NCBI RefSeq assembly: GCF_030767025.1
Contig: NZ_JASITE010000003.1
Span: 515,734-579,733, forward strand
Reading direction: 5' to 3'
DNA: 64,000 nucleotides
From: Nocardia sp. CC227C
GTDB taxonomy: Bacteria; Actinomycetota; Actinomycetes; Mycobacteriales; Mycobacteriaceae
The translations under genes were made by a program, and so were the position numbers. Under the pieces are notes generated by a model. The model was not told the DNA's origin, did no database searches, and saw only the letters and a program-made list of their open reading frames with translations. Shown one piece after another: positions 8,507-16,183 of the stretch (position 1 is the first letter of the stretch; each line of letters opens with the position of its first letter).

Positions 8507-9271
8507 ATGAGCGACTACGTCGACTACAGCGCGTTCGGCAAGCGCCGCCCGGTGCGCGGGGGCGTCGAATCCCGCAGCCAGCGCGGCGGTTTCGCCAAGA
8601 CGCGGTGGGGCCGCGCCTTCCTGGAGGCCGTCGAGCAGGTCGCCGATCGCGGTCGTTTGACTCGCGGCCGCACCTACGCCCGCGCCGGTCAGGTCGTCAG
8701 CTATCACCTGGAGCCCGGTGCGGTGCACGCCGAGGTGCAGGGCAGTCAGCCGCGTCCCTTCACCGCCGTCCTCACCATGCGCCAGCTGCGTGACGATCGC
8801 TTGGACGAGCTGGTCGCCACCGTGCGGCAGACCCCCGGGATGCTCGCCGAGATAGCCTCGGGCACACTGCCGTCCGCGTTGGGATCGCTCATCCTCCCGA
8901 CCACTGTCAGCGAACTGGACTTCGCCTGCTCCTGCCCGGACTCGGGATGGCCGTGCAAACACGTCGCCGCCGTCTGCTACATCCTGGCGGAGCGATTGGA
9001 CGACCATCCGAAGGATCTGCTGACCCTGCGCGGCGTGGATCTGGAGACCTTGATCGGCGCGGTGCAGCGTGATTCGAACCCGCCGGAGCAGGTGGATATC
9101 TACGGCGAGGAGTCCGCGCTCCCCGCGCTCCCGCGCCCCGATTTCCACCCGGCCCCCGAAGATCTCGACCCGGCCCTACTACGCCGAGCCCTGCGGATGG
9201 CGGCAGAAGACGAGCCCACAGCGGAGACGGGCCTGCGTCACCTCCGCGCGCTCTATCGCGCCCTGCGCTGA
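8507..9271 (+). CDS. SWIM zinc-finger protein, partner of the SNF2 ATPase
   Basis: The 254-residue protein starts at ATG 8507 after GAAAGGA. Its hallmark is the SWIM finger CSCPDSGWPCKHVAAVCYIL near residue 140 (CxC..CxH), a zinc-binding module used for DNA or protein contacts. N-terminal sequence FAKTRWGRAFLEAVEQVAD and the RGRTYARAGQV block are the usual companion region. Such genes commonly sit beside bacterial SNF2 genes, as here, which suggests a two-protein machine acting on nucleic acids. No nuclease motif is visible. Confidence 0.88.
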   Translation: MSDYVDYSAFGKRRPVRGGVESRSQRGGFAKTRWGRAFLEAVEQVADRGRLTRGRTYARAGQVVSYHLEPGAVHAEVQGSQPRPFTAVLTMRQLRDDRLDELVATVRQTPGMLAEIASGTLPSALGSLILPTTVSELDFACSCPDSGWPCKHVAAVCYILAERLDDHPKDLLTLRGVDLETLIGAVQRDSNPPEQVDIYGEESALPALPRPDFHPAPEDLDPALLRRALRMAAEDEPTAETGLRHLRALYRALR

Positions 9272-9406
9272 AGCCGATTCGGCGCCCCGCGCCGAAGCCG
9301 ATACCGCAGCCCCGCGCTGAAACCCGGTAGCCCGGCACGGATTCCGCCCTGTGCGGGCGGTGTCGTCAGTCGGTGGGAGTCGGCCCGACCCAGCGCGTTC
9401 GCCGGT

Positions 9407-10945
9407 TCACCGCGCGGCGACCCGTCGCGACCGCCGTTCCGGCTCGGAATGCTCGGGGAGCCGGTCGAACCGATAGTCGTCCAGGTCGAAGTGACCGGCC
9501 CGCCATGCCGCCTCCAGCGTGCTCATCGGCTTGAGCGGCACGTCGCCGTTCTCGTCGAAGTAGTAGCTGTTCGCCAGTGCGCAGCTGTCCTGCCAGAACA
9601 CCTGGGTGCCACGGCGATTCAGCATCTCCCGGAAGAAGCGCGCATTGGCCTCCGGCGTGACCTCCGCCCGGGTCGCCCGCCGCTTCCGCGCGTTGCGCAG
9701 CACCCGCAGGATGTGCCGGGTCTGCATCTCGATGAGCGCGAAGTACGACGAGCCATTGTACCCGTACGGTCCGATAATGGAGAAGAAGTTCGGGAAGCCG
9801 GGCACGCTCACGCCCTCGTAGGCTTGCAGCCGGTTGTCGTCCCACCAGTCCTCCAGCCGCACGCCGCCGCTGCCGTGCAGGTCGAAGGTCGGCATATTCC
9901 CCGATTCCATCACCTTGAACCCGGTCGCCATGATGAGCACGTCGACCGGGTGGTGGTTCCCGCCGGCGGTGCGCAATCCGGTCTCGGTGATCTCGGCGAT
10001 CGGATCGGTCTCCAGCCGCACGTTCGACCGGTTGAAGGTGGCGAGGTAGTCGTTGGAGAATCCGGGCCGTTTGCAGCCGAGGGCGTAGCGCGGCGTCAGC
10101 TTGTCGCGCACCTCGGGGTCGTGCACCTGATCGCGCAGGTGGGCCAGTCCGACGCGCTCGCCCACCTTGGCGATGGGCAGCAGTCCGTAGTAGTGCGCGC
10201 TGAGCGGGAAGGTCAGTTCGACGAAGGTCTGACTGGCGAGCCGGGTGAGCAGGCGGCCCCCGGGCAGCCCCATCAGCAGGCGGACGGCCCCGGGCAGTTC
10301 CCGGTCCGGTCGCGGCAGACACCAGATGGGGGTGCGCTGGAAGACGGTCAGATGCGCGACCTCCGGCGCGATCTCCGGAATGATCTGCACCGCCGAGGCC
10401 CCGGTGCCGATGATGCCCACGCGTTTGCCCCCGAGATCCTGGCCGTGGTCCCAGCGCGCGGTGTGCATGACGATCCCGGAATACCGTTCCACCCCCGGGA
10501 TATCGGGCAGTTTGGGCCGGGTGAGCACGCCGGTGGCCCCCACCACCCAGCGCGCCGTGATCTCCTCGTCCGCGCTGGTGCGCAGGCGCCACAGGTGCAG
10601 GTCGTCGTCGTAGTCGGCGCGGGCGATGGTGGTGCCGAACCGGATCCGCGGGCGCAGCCCGTACTTGCCGACGCAGTATTCGGCGTACGCCTTCAGTTCC
10701 CGGCCGGGCGCGTAGATCCGGGACCAGCCGCGCTGCTGTTCGAACGAGTACTGGTAGCTGAACGACGGAATGTCCACGGCGATGCCGGGATAGGTGTTCC
10801 AGTGCCAGGTGCCGCCCACGCCGTCGGCCTCGTCGACGATCAGGAAGTCGTCGAAGCCGTGCTCGCGCAGCATGATCGCCACGCCGATGCCGGAGAATCC
10901 CGCACCGATGATGACGATCTGGTGGTCGACGACGCTTGCGTTCAT
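9407..10945 (-). CDS. Flavin-dependent monooxygenase, Baeyer-Villiger type
   Basis: 512 residues. The FAD-binding motif is VIIGAGFSGIG near residue 12, followed by DEADGVGGTWHWNTYPG. The sequence YSGIVMHTARWDHG is the BVMO fingerprint (FxGxxxHxxxW, with Tyr for Phe), and the NADPH motif is VGIIGTGASAVQ. The enzyme probably inserts oxygen next to a ketone or oxidises a lipophilic substrate using NADPH and O2. Its ATG overlaps the stop of the upstream half-protein gene by four bases, so the genes are translationally coupled. Substrate unknown. Confidence 0.87.
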   Translation of the reverse strand: MNASVVDHQIVIIGAGFSGIGVAIMLREHGFDDFLIVDEADGVGGTWHWNTYPGIAVDIPSFSYQYSFEQQRGWSRIYAPGRELKAYAEYCVGKYGLRPRIRFGTTIARADYDDDLHLWRLRTSADEEITARWVVGATGVLTRPKLPDIPGVERYSGIVMHTARWDHGQDLGGKRVGIIGTGASAVQIIPEIAPEVAHLTVFQRTPIWCLPRPDRELPGAVRLLMGLPGGRLLTRLASQTFVELTFPLSAHYYGLLPIAKVGERVGLAHLRDQVHDPEVRDKLTPRYALGCKRPGFSNDYLATFNRSNVRLETDPIAEITETGLRTAGGNHHPVDVLIMATGFKVMESGNMPTFDLHGSGGVRLEDWWDDNRLQAYEGVSVPGFPNFFSIIGPYGYNGSSYFALIEMQTRHILRVLRNARKRRATRAEVTPEANARFFREMLNRRGTQVFWQDSCALANSYYFDENGDVPLKPMSTLEAAWRAGHFDLDDYRFDRLPEHSEPERRSRRVAAR

Positions 10946-11508
10946 GAGGTCTCCTCGGCGTAGATGACGCAGTCCACCCGATGCTCGATACCGTCCACGG
11001 TCCGGATGCCGTGCGGTGCGAGCCGGGCGATCGGCCAGGTGATGAGCCGGACGTGGGGACGGTGCAGCGCCCGGTAGTAGTGGTTGTGGCAGGTGACCGG
11101 GGCGGGTGATTCCGGGGTCAGTTGGCGGCGGGTCCACGAATCCGGCACCTGGAGGCGCAGATTCGCGGCGGCGGCCCGGCGGGCGAGTCCGAAGGGCAGC
11201 AGTCGCGCCACCGTGGCGGCCGCCGCGGTGAGGTACGGCAGCGGCGGGCGCGGCAGCACCCACACCGGATCATGTTGGAAGACGGTGACTTTCCGGGCGC
11301 GCTCGGCCACCCTGGGTAGCACCCGCGCGATCGCCGCCGCGCTGCCTATCACCGCGACCCGCGCTCCGTCCAGCGGTAGTTGGTCGGTCCACCGGTCGCA
11401 GTGCAGCTGCGGCCCGGTGAAGGAGTCCGCACCGCGCGGTGGGCGTGCCCCGCCGCCCCGTGCGCCCCAGTCGGAGAACGCGTCCACCCGGGCGGCCGCC
11501 GCGTTCAT
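10942..11508 (-). CDS. Orphan NADPH-binding-domain homologue of flavin monooxygenases
   Basis: A 188-residue protein that aligns by eye only to the central part of the neighbouring monooxygenase. VAVIGSAAAIARVLPRVAE matches VGIIGTGASAVQIIPEIAP, VTVFQHDPVWVLPRP matches LTVFQRTPIWCLPRP, and the tail HVRLITWPIARLAPHGIRT matches NVRLETDPIAEITETGLRT. The FAD-binding N-terminus and the C-terminal domain are absent and the nucleotide motif is degenerate (GSAAAI for GTGASA). Both ends overlap neighbours by four bases (ATGA), so the frame is kept intact in a coupled operon rather than drifting. It may be a non-catalytic partner or a relic. Confidence 0.75.
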   Translation of the reverse strand: MNAAAARVDAFSDWGARGGGARPPRGADSFTGPQLHCDRWTDQLPLDGARVAVIGSAAAIARVLPRVAERARKVTVFQHDPVWVLPRPPLPYLTAAAATVARLLPFGLARRAAAANLRLQVPDSWTRRQLTPESPAPVTCHNHYYRALHRPHVRLITWPIARLAPHGIRTVDGIEHRVDCVIYAEETS

Positions 11509-12428
11509 TCCGCCACCGGTTCGTAGGTCAGCTCCTGGGACCAGGACGGCACCCTGCCGAGCATCCGCACCGGGAACCGGTCGATGACCCGTCCGAGTCC
11601 GTCGTTCACCGCCTGCAACGGTTGCAGTCGGTTGATGGTGGCGCGCCCGTGCAGCCGCACCACGTGATAGAGCGGCACCCGTTTGATGCTCGGGCTGCGC
11701 TCCCCGGCTTTCTCGTAGCGCCGCACCGCATTCCAGAGCTTCTCCTCGTCGAGCCCCATGGCCATGATGTTGGCCGACATGCGCGACAGCAGCGGGGTGT
11801 ACACCAGCGCGCCGAGCAGCAGGGTGGGGCGCAGCGTGTATCCTGCCGTTTCGATGGCGATGCGGCGCAGCGGGCCCGCGCCGAGCTGTTCCAGCACCTG
11901 GAAGCCGACGGCGAGGTGTCGCGACTCGTCGCTGTTGATGTGCCGGAACACCTTGTGGCACAGCGGGTCCCGGACCTCGTCGAGCAGGAACTTCACCAGC
12001 GCGCCGTCCAGCGCGCATTCCAGCGAGGGTATGACGGTGGCGAGCACCGGCAGCGAGAGGTCGTCGGAGTAGCGGTCCACCCATTCGATGACGAGCCGGA
12101 TGTTCTTGTTGGGCACCGGCATGGCGTCGCCGTCGAGCATGCCCCAGCGTCGCATGAGCGCCAGTTCCGCATTGGCGTGCTTCTGCTCCTCGGCGTGGAA
12201 GTAGCGGTAGATCTCGCGCAGCGATCCGGGCGGCGCTTTGCGGGTGAGGGCCGCGAAACCGCGCGCTCCGACGTGTTCGATCCACACCAGATCGGCCATG
12301 AACGCGGCCAGTGTCGGCCGTTGTTCGTCGGTGACGAGGTCGGCTCCCGGTGCGTCCCAGTCGATATCGGCCAGTGCCCACTGGCGGTCCCGGATGGTTT
12401 CCAGCATGTCCGGATAGGCGAACGCCAT
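11505..12428 (-). CDS. Ferritin-like diiron-carboxylate protein
   Basis: 307 residues, mostly helical. Metal-ligand motifs are E in VWIEHVG, HAEEQKHAN (ExxH), E in IPSLECALDG and DESRHLAVGF (ExxH). This is the two-fold E..ExxH pattern of ferritin-like diiron proteins such as oxygenases, desaturases and rubrerythrin relatives. Within a monooxygenase/SDR operon an O2-dependent oxidase or desaturase role is plausible, but the reaction is not known. A hydrophobic stretch around LLLGALVYTPLL could contact membrane. The gene overlaps the next gene by four bases and follows the SDR by 12. Confidence 0.72.
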   Translation of the reverse strand: MAFAYPDMLETIRDRQWALADIDWDAPGADLVTDEQRPTLAAFMADLVWIEHVGARGFAALTRKAPPGSLREIYRYFHAEEQKHANAELALMRRWGMLDGDAMPVPNKNIRLVIEWVDRYSDDLSLPVLATVIPSLECALDGALVKFLLDEVRDPLCHKVFRHINSDESRHLAVGFQVLEQLGAGPLRRIAIETAGYTLRPTLLLGALVYTPLLSRMSANIMAMGLDEEKLWNAVRRYEKAGERSPSIKRVPLYHVVRLHGRATINRLQPLQAVNDGLGRVIDRFPVRMLGRVPSWSQELTYEPVAE

Positions 12429-12440
12429 TGTTCGGCTCCC

Positions 12441-13280
12441 TTATCGGCGCGCCAGCCTTTCGATGAGTCCGGCGGCGCGGGTGTACGGAACGGGCAGCAG
12501 CCGCTTGGACTGCCAGATGAGCTTGGCCTCGACCTGCGGCACCACGTAGAGCTGGCCGCGGTCGACGGCGTCGAGGGTTTCGCGGGCGATATTCGCGGGC
12601 GGGCGTCCGGTCCAGCGCAGCAGCAGATCGCCGAGCCGCGCGGTGGACGGGTCGTCGATGGCGGCGTTGTCGAGGATGTGGGTGCGAACCGCCGTGGGGC
12701 ACAGCGCCGTGACGGTCACCCCGGTGCCGACCAGTTCCGCGGCGAGGGTTTCCGACAGTGCCAGCACGCCCGCCTTGCTCACGTTGTAGGCGGCCATGCG
12801 CGGTGCGGAGCCGAAGGCGGCGGCGGAGGCGGTGTTCAGGATGGCCCCGTGCCCGCCTGCGCGCATGCGGGGTGCGAAGACGTGGCAGCCGTGGACGACG
12901 CCCCACAGGTTGACGTCGAGCACCCGATGCCATTCGGTGAGCGGCGCTTCGCCCACGGGTGCGCCGCCCGCGCCGATTCCGGCGTTGTTGCAGACCAGGT
13001 CGGTGGGATTGCCGAACCACTGTTCGGCGGTGTCGGCGAGGGCGGCCACCTGTTCGGCGCTGCCCACATCGCAGTACACCTCGAAACCCTTGCCCCCGGC
13101 CTGACCGACCAGTTCGACGGTCTCGCGGGCGGTGTCGGTGTCGATGTCGGCGCAGACCACGCGCCCGCCGCGGCGGCCCAGTTCGACGGCCAGCGCGCGG
13201 CCGATGCCGCTGCCCGCGCCGGTGACCACCGCGTCCGCGTACCTGGTGCGGCGGGATCCGCCGAAGGGGTTGAGTCGCAT
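12441..13280 (-). CDS. Short-chain dehydrogenase/reductase
   Basis: 279 residues, classical SDR. The cofactor motif is TGAGSGIGRA near residue 20, with CADID after the second strand (an acidic residue suggesting NAD(H)), NNAG, a Ser in NTASAAAFG and the catalytic YNVSK. A C-terminal extension rich in Arg and Leu (IERLARR) follows. It is the first gene of a four-gene operon with the diiron protein, the orphan NADPH domain and the BVMO. An alcohol-to-ketone step before Baeyer-Villiger oxidation is the natural reading. The start is ATG 13280. Confidence 0.87.
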   Translation of the reverse strand: MRLNPFGGSRRTRYADAVVTGAGSGIGRALAVELGRRGGRVVCADIDTDTARETVELVGQAGGKGFEVYCDVGSAEQVAALADTAEQWFGNPTDLVCNNAGIGAGGAPVGEAPLTEWHRVLDVNLWGVVHGCHVFAPRMRAGGHGAILNTASAAAFGSAPRMAAYNVSKAGVLALSETLAAELVGTGVTVTALCPTAVRTHILDNAAIDDPSTARLGDLLLRWTGRPPANIARETLDAVDRGQLYVVPQVEAKLIWQSKRLLPVPYTRAAGLIERLARR

Positions 13281-13324
13281 GGGAACTCCCGAAGCCGAGC
13301 GCCGCGACCGCTCAACTGGTGTCA

Positions 13325-13353
13325 CCTGCCACCATTGGCCGCGCCTGCCACCA
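13325..13353. promoter_or_regulatory. Direct repeat CCTGCCACCA between SDR operon and TetR
   Basis: CCTGCCACCA occurs at 13325-13334 and again at 13344-13353, 19 bases apart and each followed by an AT-rich triplet or more. TGGTG at 13318-13322 makes an inverted partner with the first copy. Placed between divergent starts, this is a candidate operator for the adjacent TetR protein. Confidence 0.4.
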
Positions 13354-13381
13354 ATTAGGCGCTCGATGGGGTAATTTGTCA

Positions 13382-14038
13382 ATGATGAACGTGCGCGCAC
13401 CGGCCCGGACCTGGGGTGGCCGAACCCCGGAGGAACGCCGTGCGCAGCGCCGCCGCAAGCTCATCGCGGCCGGACTCGCGATCTGGCTGGACCACGGCTG
13501 GGCCGCGGTCACCATGCGCGGCGTGTGCACCCGCGCCGCCCTCAACGACCGCTACTTCTACGAGCATTTCGCCGACCGCGACGAACTGCTCGGCGCGGTC
13601 TGGGACGAGGTGTGCTTCGAGGTCTTCGGCGAACTGTCCGCGGTCGTGGCCGAGCATCTGGATCGGACTCCGCTGGAGATCCTGCGGCTGGCCGTCACCC
13701 GTGCCGTCGATCTGCAGACCCACGGGCACGCGCGCATCCTCTTCGACAACCACGCGGGCAGCCGGGTGCTCGAGGAACGCCGCAAGGCCACGCTCGGCGA
13801 TTCCACCGATCTGCTCATCGCCACCGCCCGGCCGTATCTGCGGCCCGGGGTGGACGAATCCGATTTCCGCATGAGCGTTCTCATGGGCATAGGCGGTTTC
13901 AACGAACTGCTCTCCGCCTGGCGCACCGGGGCCGTCGAGGCCGATGCGGAGCGGATCATCGACCACGCCAGCCGGGTCGCCACCCTGCTCGGAACGCAGT
14001 ACCTCGATCCCGCGGCCATCGCCGCCGACCGCGAGTAG
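13382..14038 (+). CDS. TetR-family regulator of the monooxygenase cluster
   Basis: 218 residues. A basic N-terminus (RRAQRRRKLIAAGLAIW) leads into the helix-turn-helix ending NDRYFYEHFADRDELL, the usual TetR recognition-helix signature. The helical ligand domain contains LFDNHAGSRVLEERR. It is divergent from the SDR-led operon with 101 bases between starts, which argues for local control. No ribosome site precedes ATG 13382, and TAATTT lies at 13372-13377, so the mRNA may be leaderless. Confidence 0.85.
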   Translation: MMNVRAPARTWGGRTPEERRAQRRRKLIAAGLAIWLDHGWAAVTMRGVCTRAALNDRYFYEHFADRDELLGAVWDEVCFEVFGELSAVVAEHLDRTPLEILRLAVTRAVDLQTHGHARILFDNHAGSRVLEERRKATLGDSTDLLIATARPYLRPGVDESDFRMSVLMGIGGFNELLSAWRTGAVEADAERIIDHASRVATLLGTQYLDPAAIAADRE

Positions 14039-14070
14039 CCGAATTCCCGGGCGATACCGCTCGGTACGCC

Positions 14071-14076
14071 CATACT
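14071..14076 (+). promoter_or_regulatory. -10 element (CATACT) of a probable leaderless transcript
   Basis: CATACT ends six bases before ATG 14083, so transcription would begin at or next to the start codon. No Shine-Dalgarno sequence is present. Confidence 0.45.
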
Positions 14077-14082
14077 GGGCGC

Positions 14083-15036
14083 ATGACTCGACGATGGGTG
14101 GGGTCCGCGCTGGACCGGCTGGTCGACGACGGCGTGCTGACCGAGGCGCAGCGGACGGCCGTGTCCACCGCGCTCGCCGAGGAGCGCACGGCCCCGGTGC
14201 CGTGGCCGCGGCTCGTCGCCGAGATCGCGGCCTATGTGGGCGCGGGCCTGCTGCTCGGCGGCATCCTGCTGCTGCTCGACTCCTCCTGGGACGATCTGGA
14301 CCGGCGCGGACAGCTTCTCGTGCTGGCGGTGCTGGCGATCGGGCTGGTCGTCGGCGGGGTGCTGCTGGCCGGTGGTCCGGCGGCGCTGTTCGTCCGCGAC
14401 GACGGCGACCGCACGGTGGCGGCGCGGCTGGCGGCCGTGCTGTTCGTACTGACCGCGCTGTGCGTGGCCGCGCTGGTGGGCACCGCCGTCCACGACGCCG
14501 GTGACGGCGCCACCTGGGTGTGGGCGATGCTCGCCGCGCTGATCGTCGGACTGGCCGGCTATGCGGCGCTACCGTCACCGGTGGGGCTGCTCGCCTGCGG
14601 GGTGTTCGCGGCGTCGGCGGTGGCCGGGGTGTGCGGCGAGTTCATCGGCACCGACAGCACGGGGACGGGGGTGGCGCTGGTGATCCTGGGCGGAATCTGG
14701 TTCGCGGCCGGTCGATTCGGCGTCACCGCGCCCAACTGGGCCACCTACGTGATCGCCATCGCCACCGCCCTCGTCGGCGCACAGGTGGCGGGATTCGACC
14801 ACGAACGCTGGTCGTACCTGCTCGCCCTGCTGGTGGCCGTCGTCTGCTTCGGCGTCTACGCGACCGAGCGCACGCCGGTGCTGGTGATCGGCGGCGTGCT
14901 CGCGGTCGCCGTCGGAACGACGCAGGCGGTATGGGATTGGAGCGGGCACGCGGCGGCGACCGCCGTCACCGTGCTGGTGCTCGGCGCACTGCTGCTCGGC
15001 GTGGGCGCGCTGGCATTGACGCGCGAGCGCTCCTGA
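14083..15036 (+). CDS. Polytopic membrane protein, DUF2157-like
   Basis: 317 residues. A soluble N-terminal segment of about 45 residues (LDRLVDDGVLTEAQRTAV) precedes roughly ten short transmembrane helices, beginning IAAYVGAGLLLGGILLLLDS. The arrangement, with a short helical pre-domain ending in W..L and then many Ala/Leu/Gly-rich helices, resembles DUF2157 proteins of unknown function. It ends three bases from the convergent amidohydrolase gene. No transport motif is visible. Confidence 0.7.
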   Translation: MTRRWVGSALDRLVDDGVLTEAQRTAVSTALAEERTAPVPWPRLVAEIAAYVGAGLLLGGILLLLDSSWDDLDRRGQLLVLAVLAIGLVVGGVLLAGGPAALFVRDDGDRTVAARLAAVLFVLTALCVAALVGTAVHDAGDGATWVWAMLAALIVGLAGYAALPSPVGLLACGVFAASAVAGVCGEFIGTDSTGTGVALVILGGIWFAAGRFGVTAPNWATYVIAIATALVGAQVAGFDHERWSYLLALLVAVVCFGVYATERTPVLVIGGVLAVAVGTTQAVWDWSGHAAATAVTVLVLGALLLGVGALALTRERS

Positions 15037-15039
15037 GCC

Positions 15040-16116
15040 TCAGAGCACGTCGATGCGGTAGACGCGCTCGGCATTGGTGTGGAAGACCATGTCCAATGCG
15101 GCCGCGTCGCAACCGTGCTCGGTGAGTGCGGTGGCGATGGCCTCGGCGGCATTGCCGATCGAGGTGATCGGTTTGTCCACCGGGAAATTGGAGCCCCACA
15201 GCAGCCGGTCCGCCCCGAAGACGTCCAGGGCGTGGTGCAGCATGGGGGACAGCCGCTCCTGTAGCACCGCGACCGGTGTGGATTCGCCCCGGGCGGGCAC
15301 CGGGTGGCCGAGGATGGGCATACCCAGGCCGCTGATCTTGGCTACCACGTTCGGATGGGTTGCCAGCGCCGCGAGATCGTCGCGCCAGCGCAGGAACAGC
15401 TCGCGGCGGCGCCCCGGATCCTTTCCGGTGTCGCGGCCCACCGGCCCGAAAATGCCCGCGGGCGTGCCCAGATGGTTCAGCACGATGGTGGCGTCCGGAT
15501 AGCGCCGGGCCAGCGCGGTGACCTCCGGGAGCTGCTGGGAGTACACCCACGCCTCGAAGGAGAGCTTGCGCTCGGCCAGCACCGCGAAGCCGTCGAGGAA
15601 GGCGGCGCTGGTGAGCACGCCCGGCGGCTTGCGGTGGCCGCGGACGCCGCGGTCGGGATGGTGTTCGACGCGGGTGCGGATGCCCCGGAACAGCGGCGAG
15701 GCCGACTGGTGGGCGTCGAGCAGTTCGGCGAAGGCGGCCGCGGTGGGATCGCCCCCGCCGACGATCGCGCCGAGGGCCGGGGTGTCGACGCCGAACGGCA
15801 GGCTGGCCACCCAGCGGGTCTCGTTGGCGGGGGCCAGCCCGCCCTTGCCGGACCATTCCGCCTCGACGTGGACGATCGCCTCGACGGGGACGTCCCCGGC
15901 GTCGTCGCGATAGTCGGCGGGTAGGTACGGATGGACGAACGGCTCGGGGTCGGCGACGAATTCCCGGTCCCGTCTCGGTGCCAGTCTGGCGGCTGTGTCG
16001 ATGGGAATCGGCAGGTAGCGAAAGAGTTTCGCGAAGACGCTGAATTCCCGGGGCGTGGTCAGCGGATCCCACTGGTGGATGTGCGCATCGACGACAGTCA
16101 TTCCAGTCAGGTCCAT
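15040..16116 (-). CDS. Amidohydrolase-2 family metal-dependent hydrolase
   Basis: 358 residues. The N-terminal VVDAHIHQWDP gives the HxH metal ligands. HVEAEW, ATIVLNHLGTP (third metal His), KISGLGM and LLWGSNFP, with a final Asp/Asn in the loop, follow the order of PF04909 TIM-barrel enzymes (lactonases, decarboxylases). A hydrolase of a lactone or dicarboxylate is likely, but the substrate is not readable. It lies 67 bases after icmF on the same strand and may be co-transcribed with it. Confidence 0.8.
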   Translation of the reverse strand: MDLTGMTVVDAHIHQWDPLTTPREFSVFAKLFRYLPIPIDTAARLAPRRDREFVADPEPFVHPYLPADYRDDAGDVPVEAIVHVEAEWSGKGGLAPANETRWVASLPFGVDTPALGAIVGGGDPTAAAFAELLDAHQSASPLFRGIRTRVEHHPDRGVRGHRKPPGVLTSAAFLDGFAVLAERKLSFEAWVYSQQLPEVTALARRYPDATIVLNHLGTPAGIFGPVGRDTGKDPGRRRELFLRWRDDLAALATHPNVVAKISGLGMPILGHPVPARGESTPVAVLQERLSPMLHHALDVFGADRLLWGSNFPVDKPITSIGNAAEAIATALTEHGCDAAALDMVFHTNAERVYRIDVL

Positions 16117-16183
16117 GATGTCCCTTCCGTACTGGTCGCTTCGATGCGGATTGTCCCATTTCCCAGACGGTCGGGCAGCCGAA

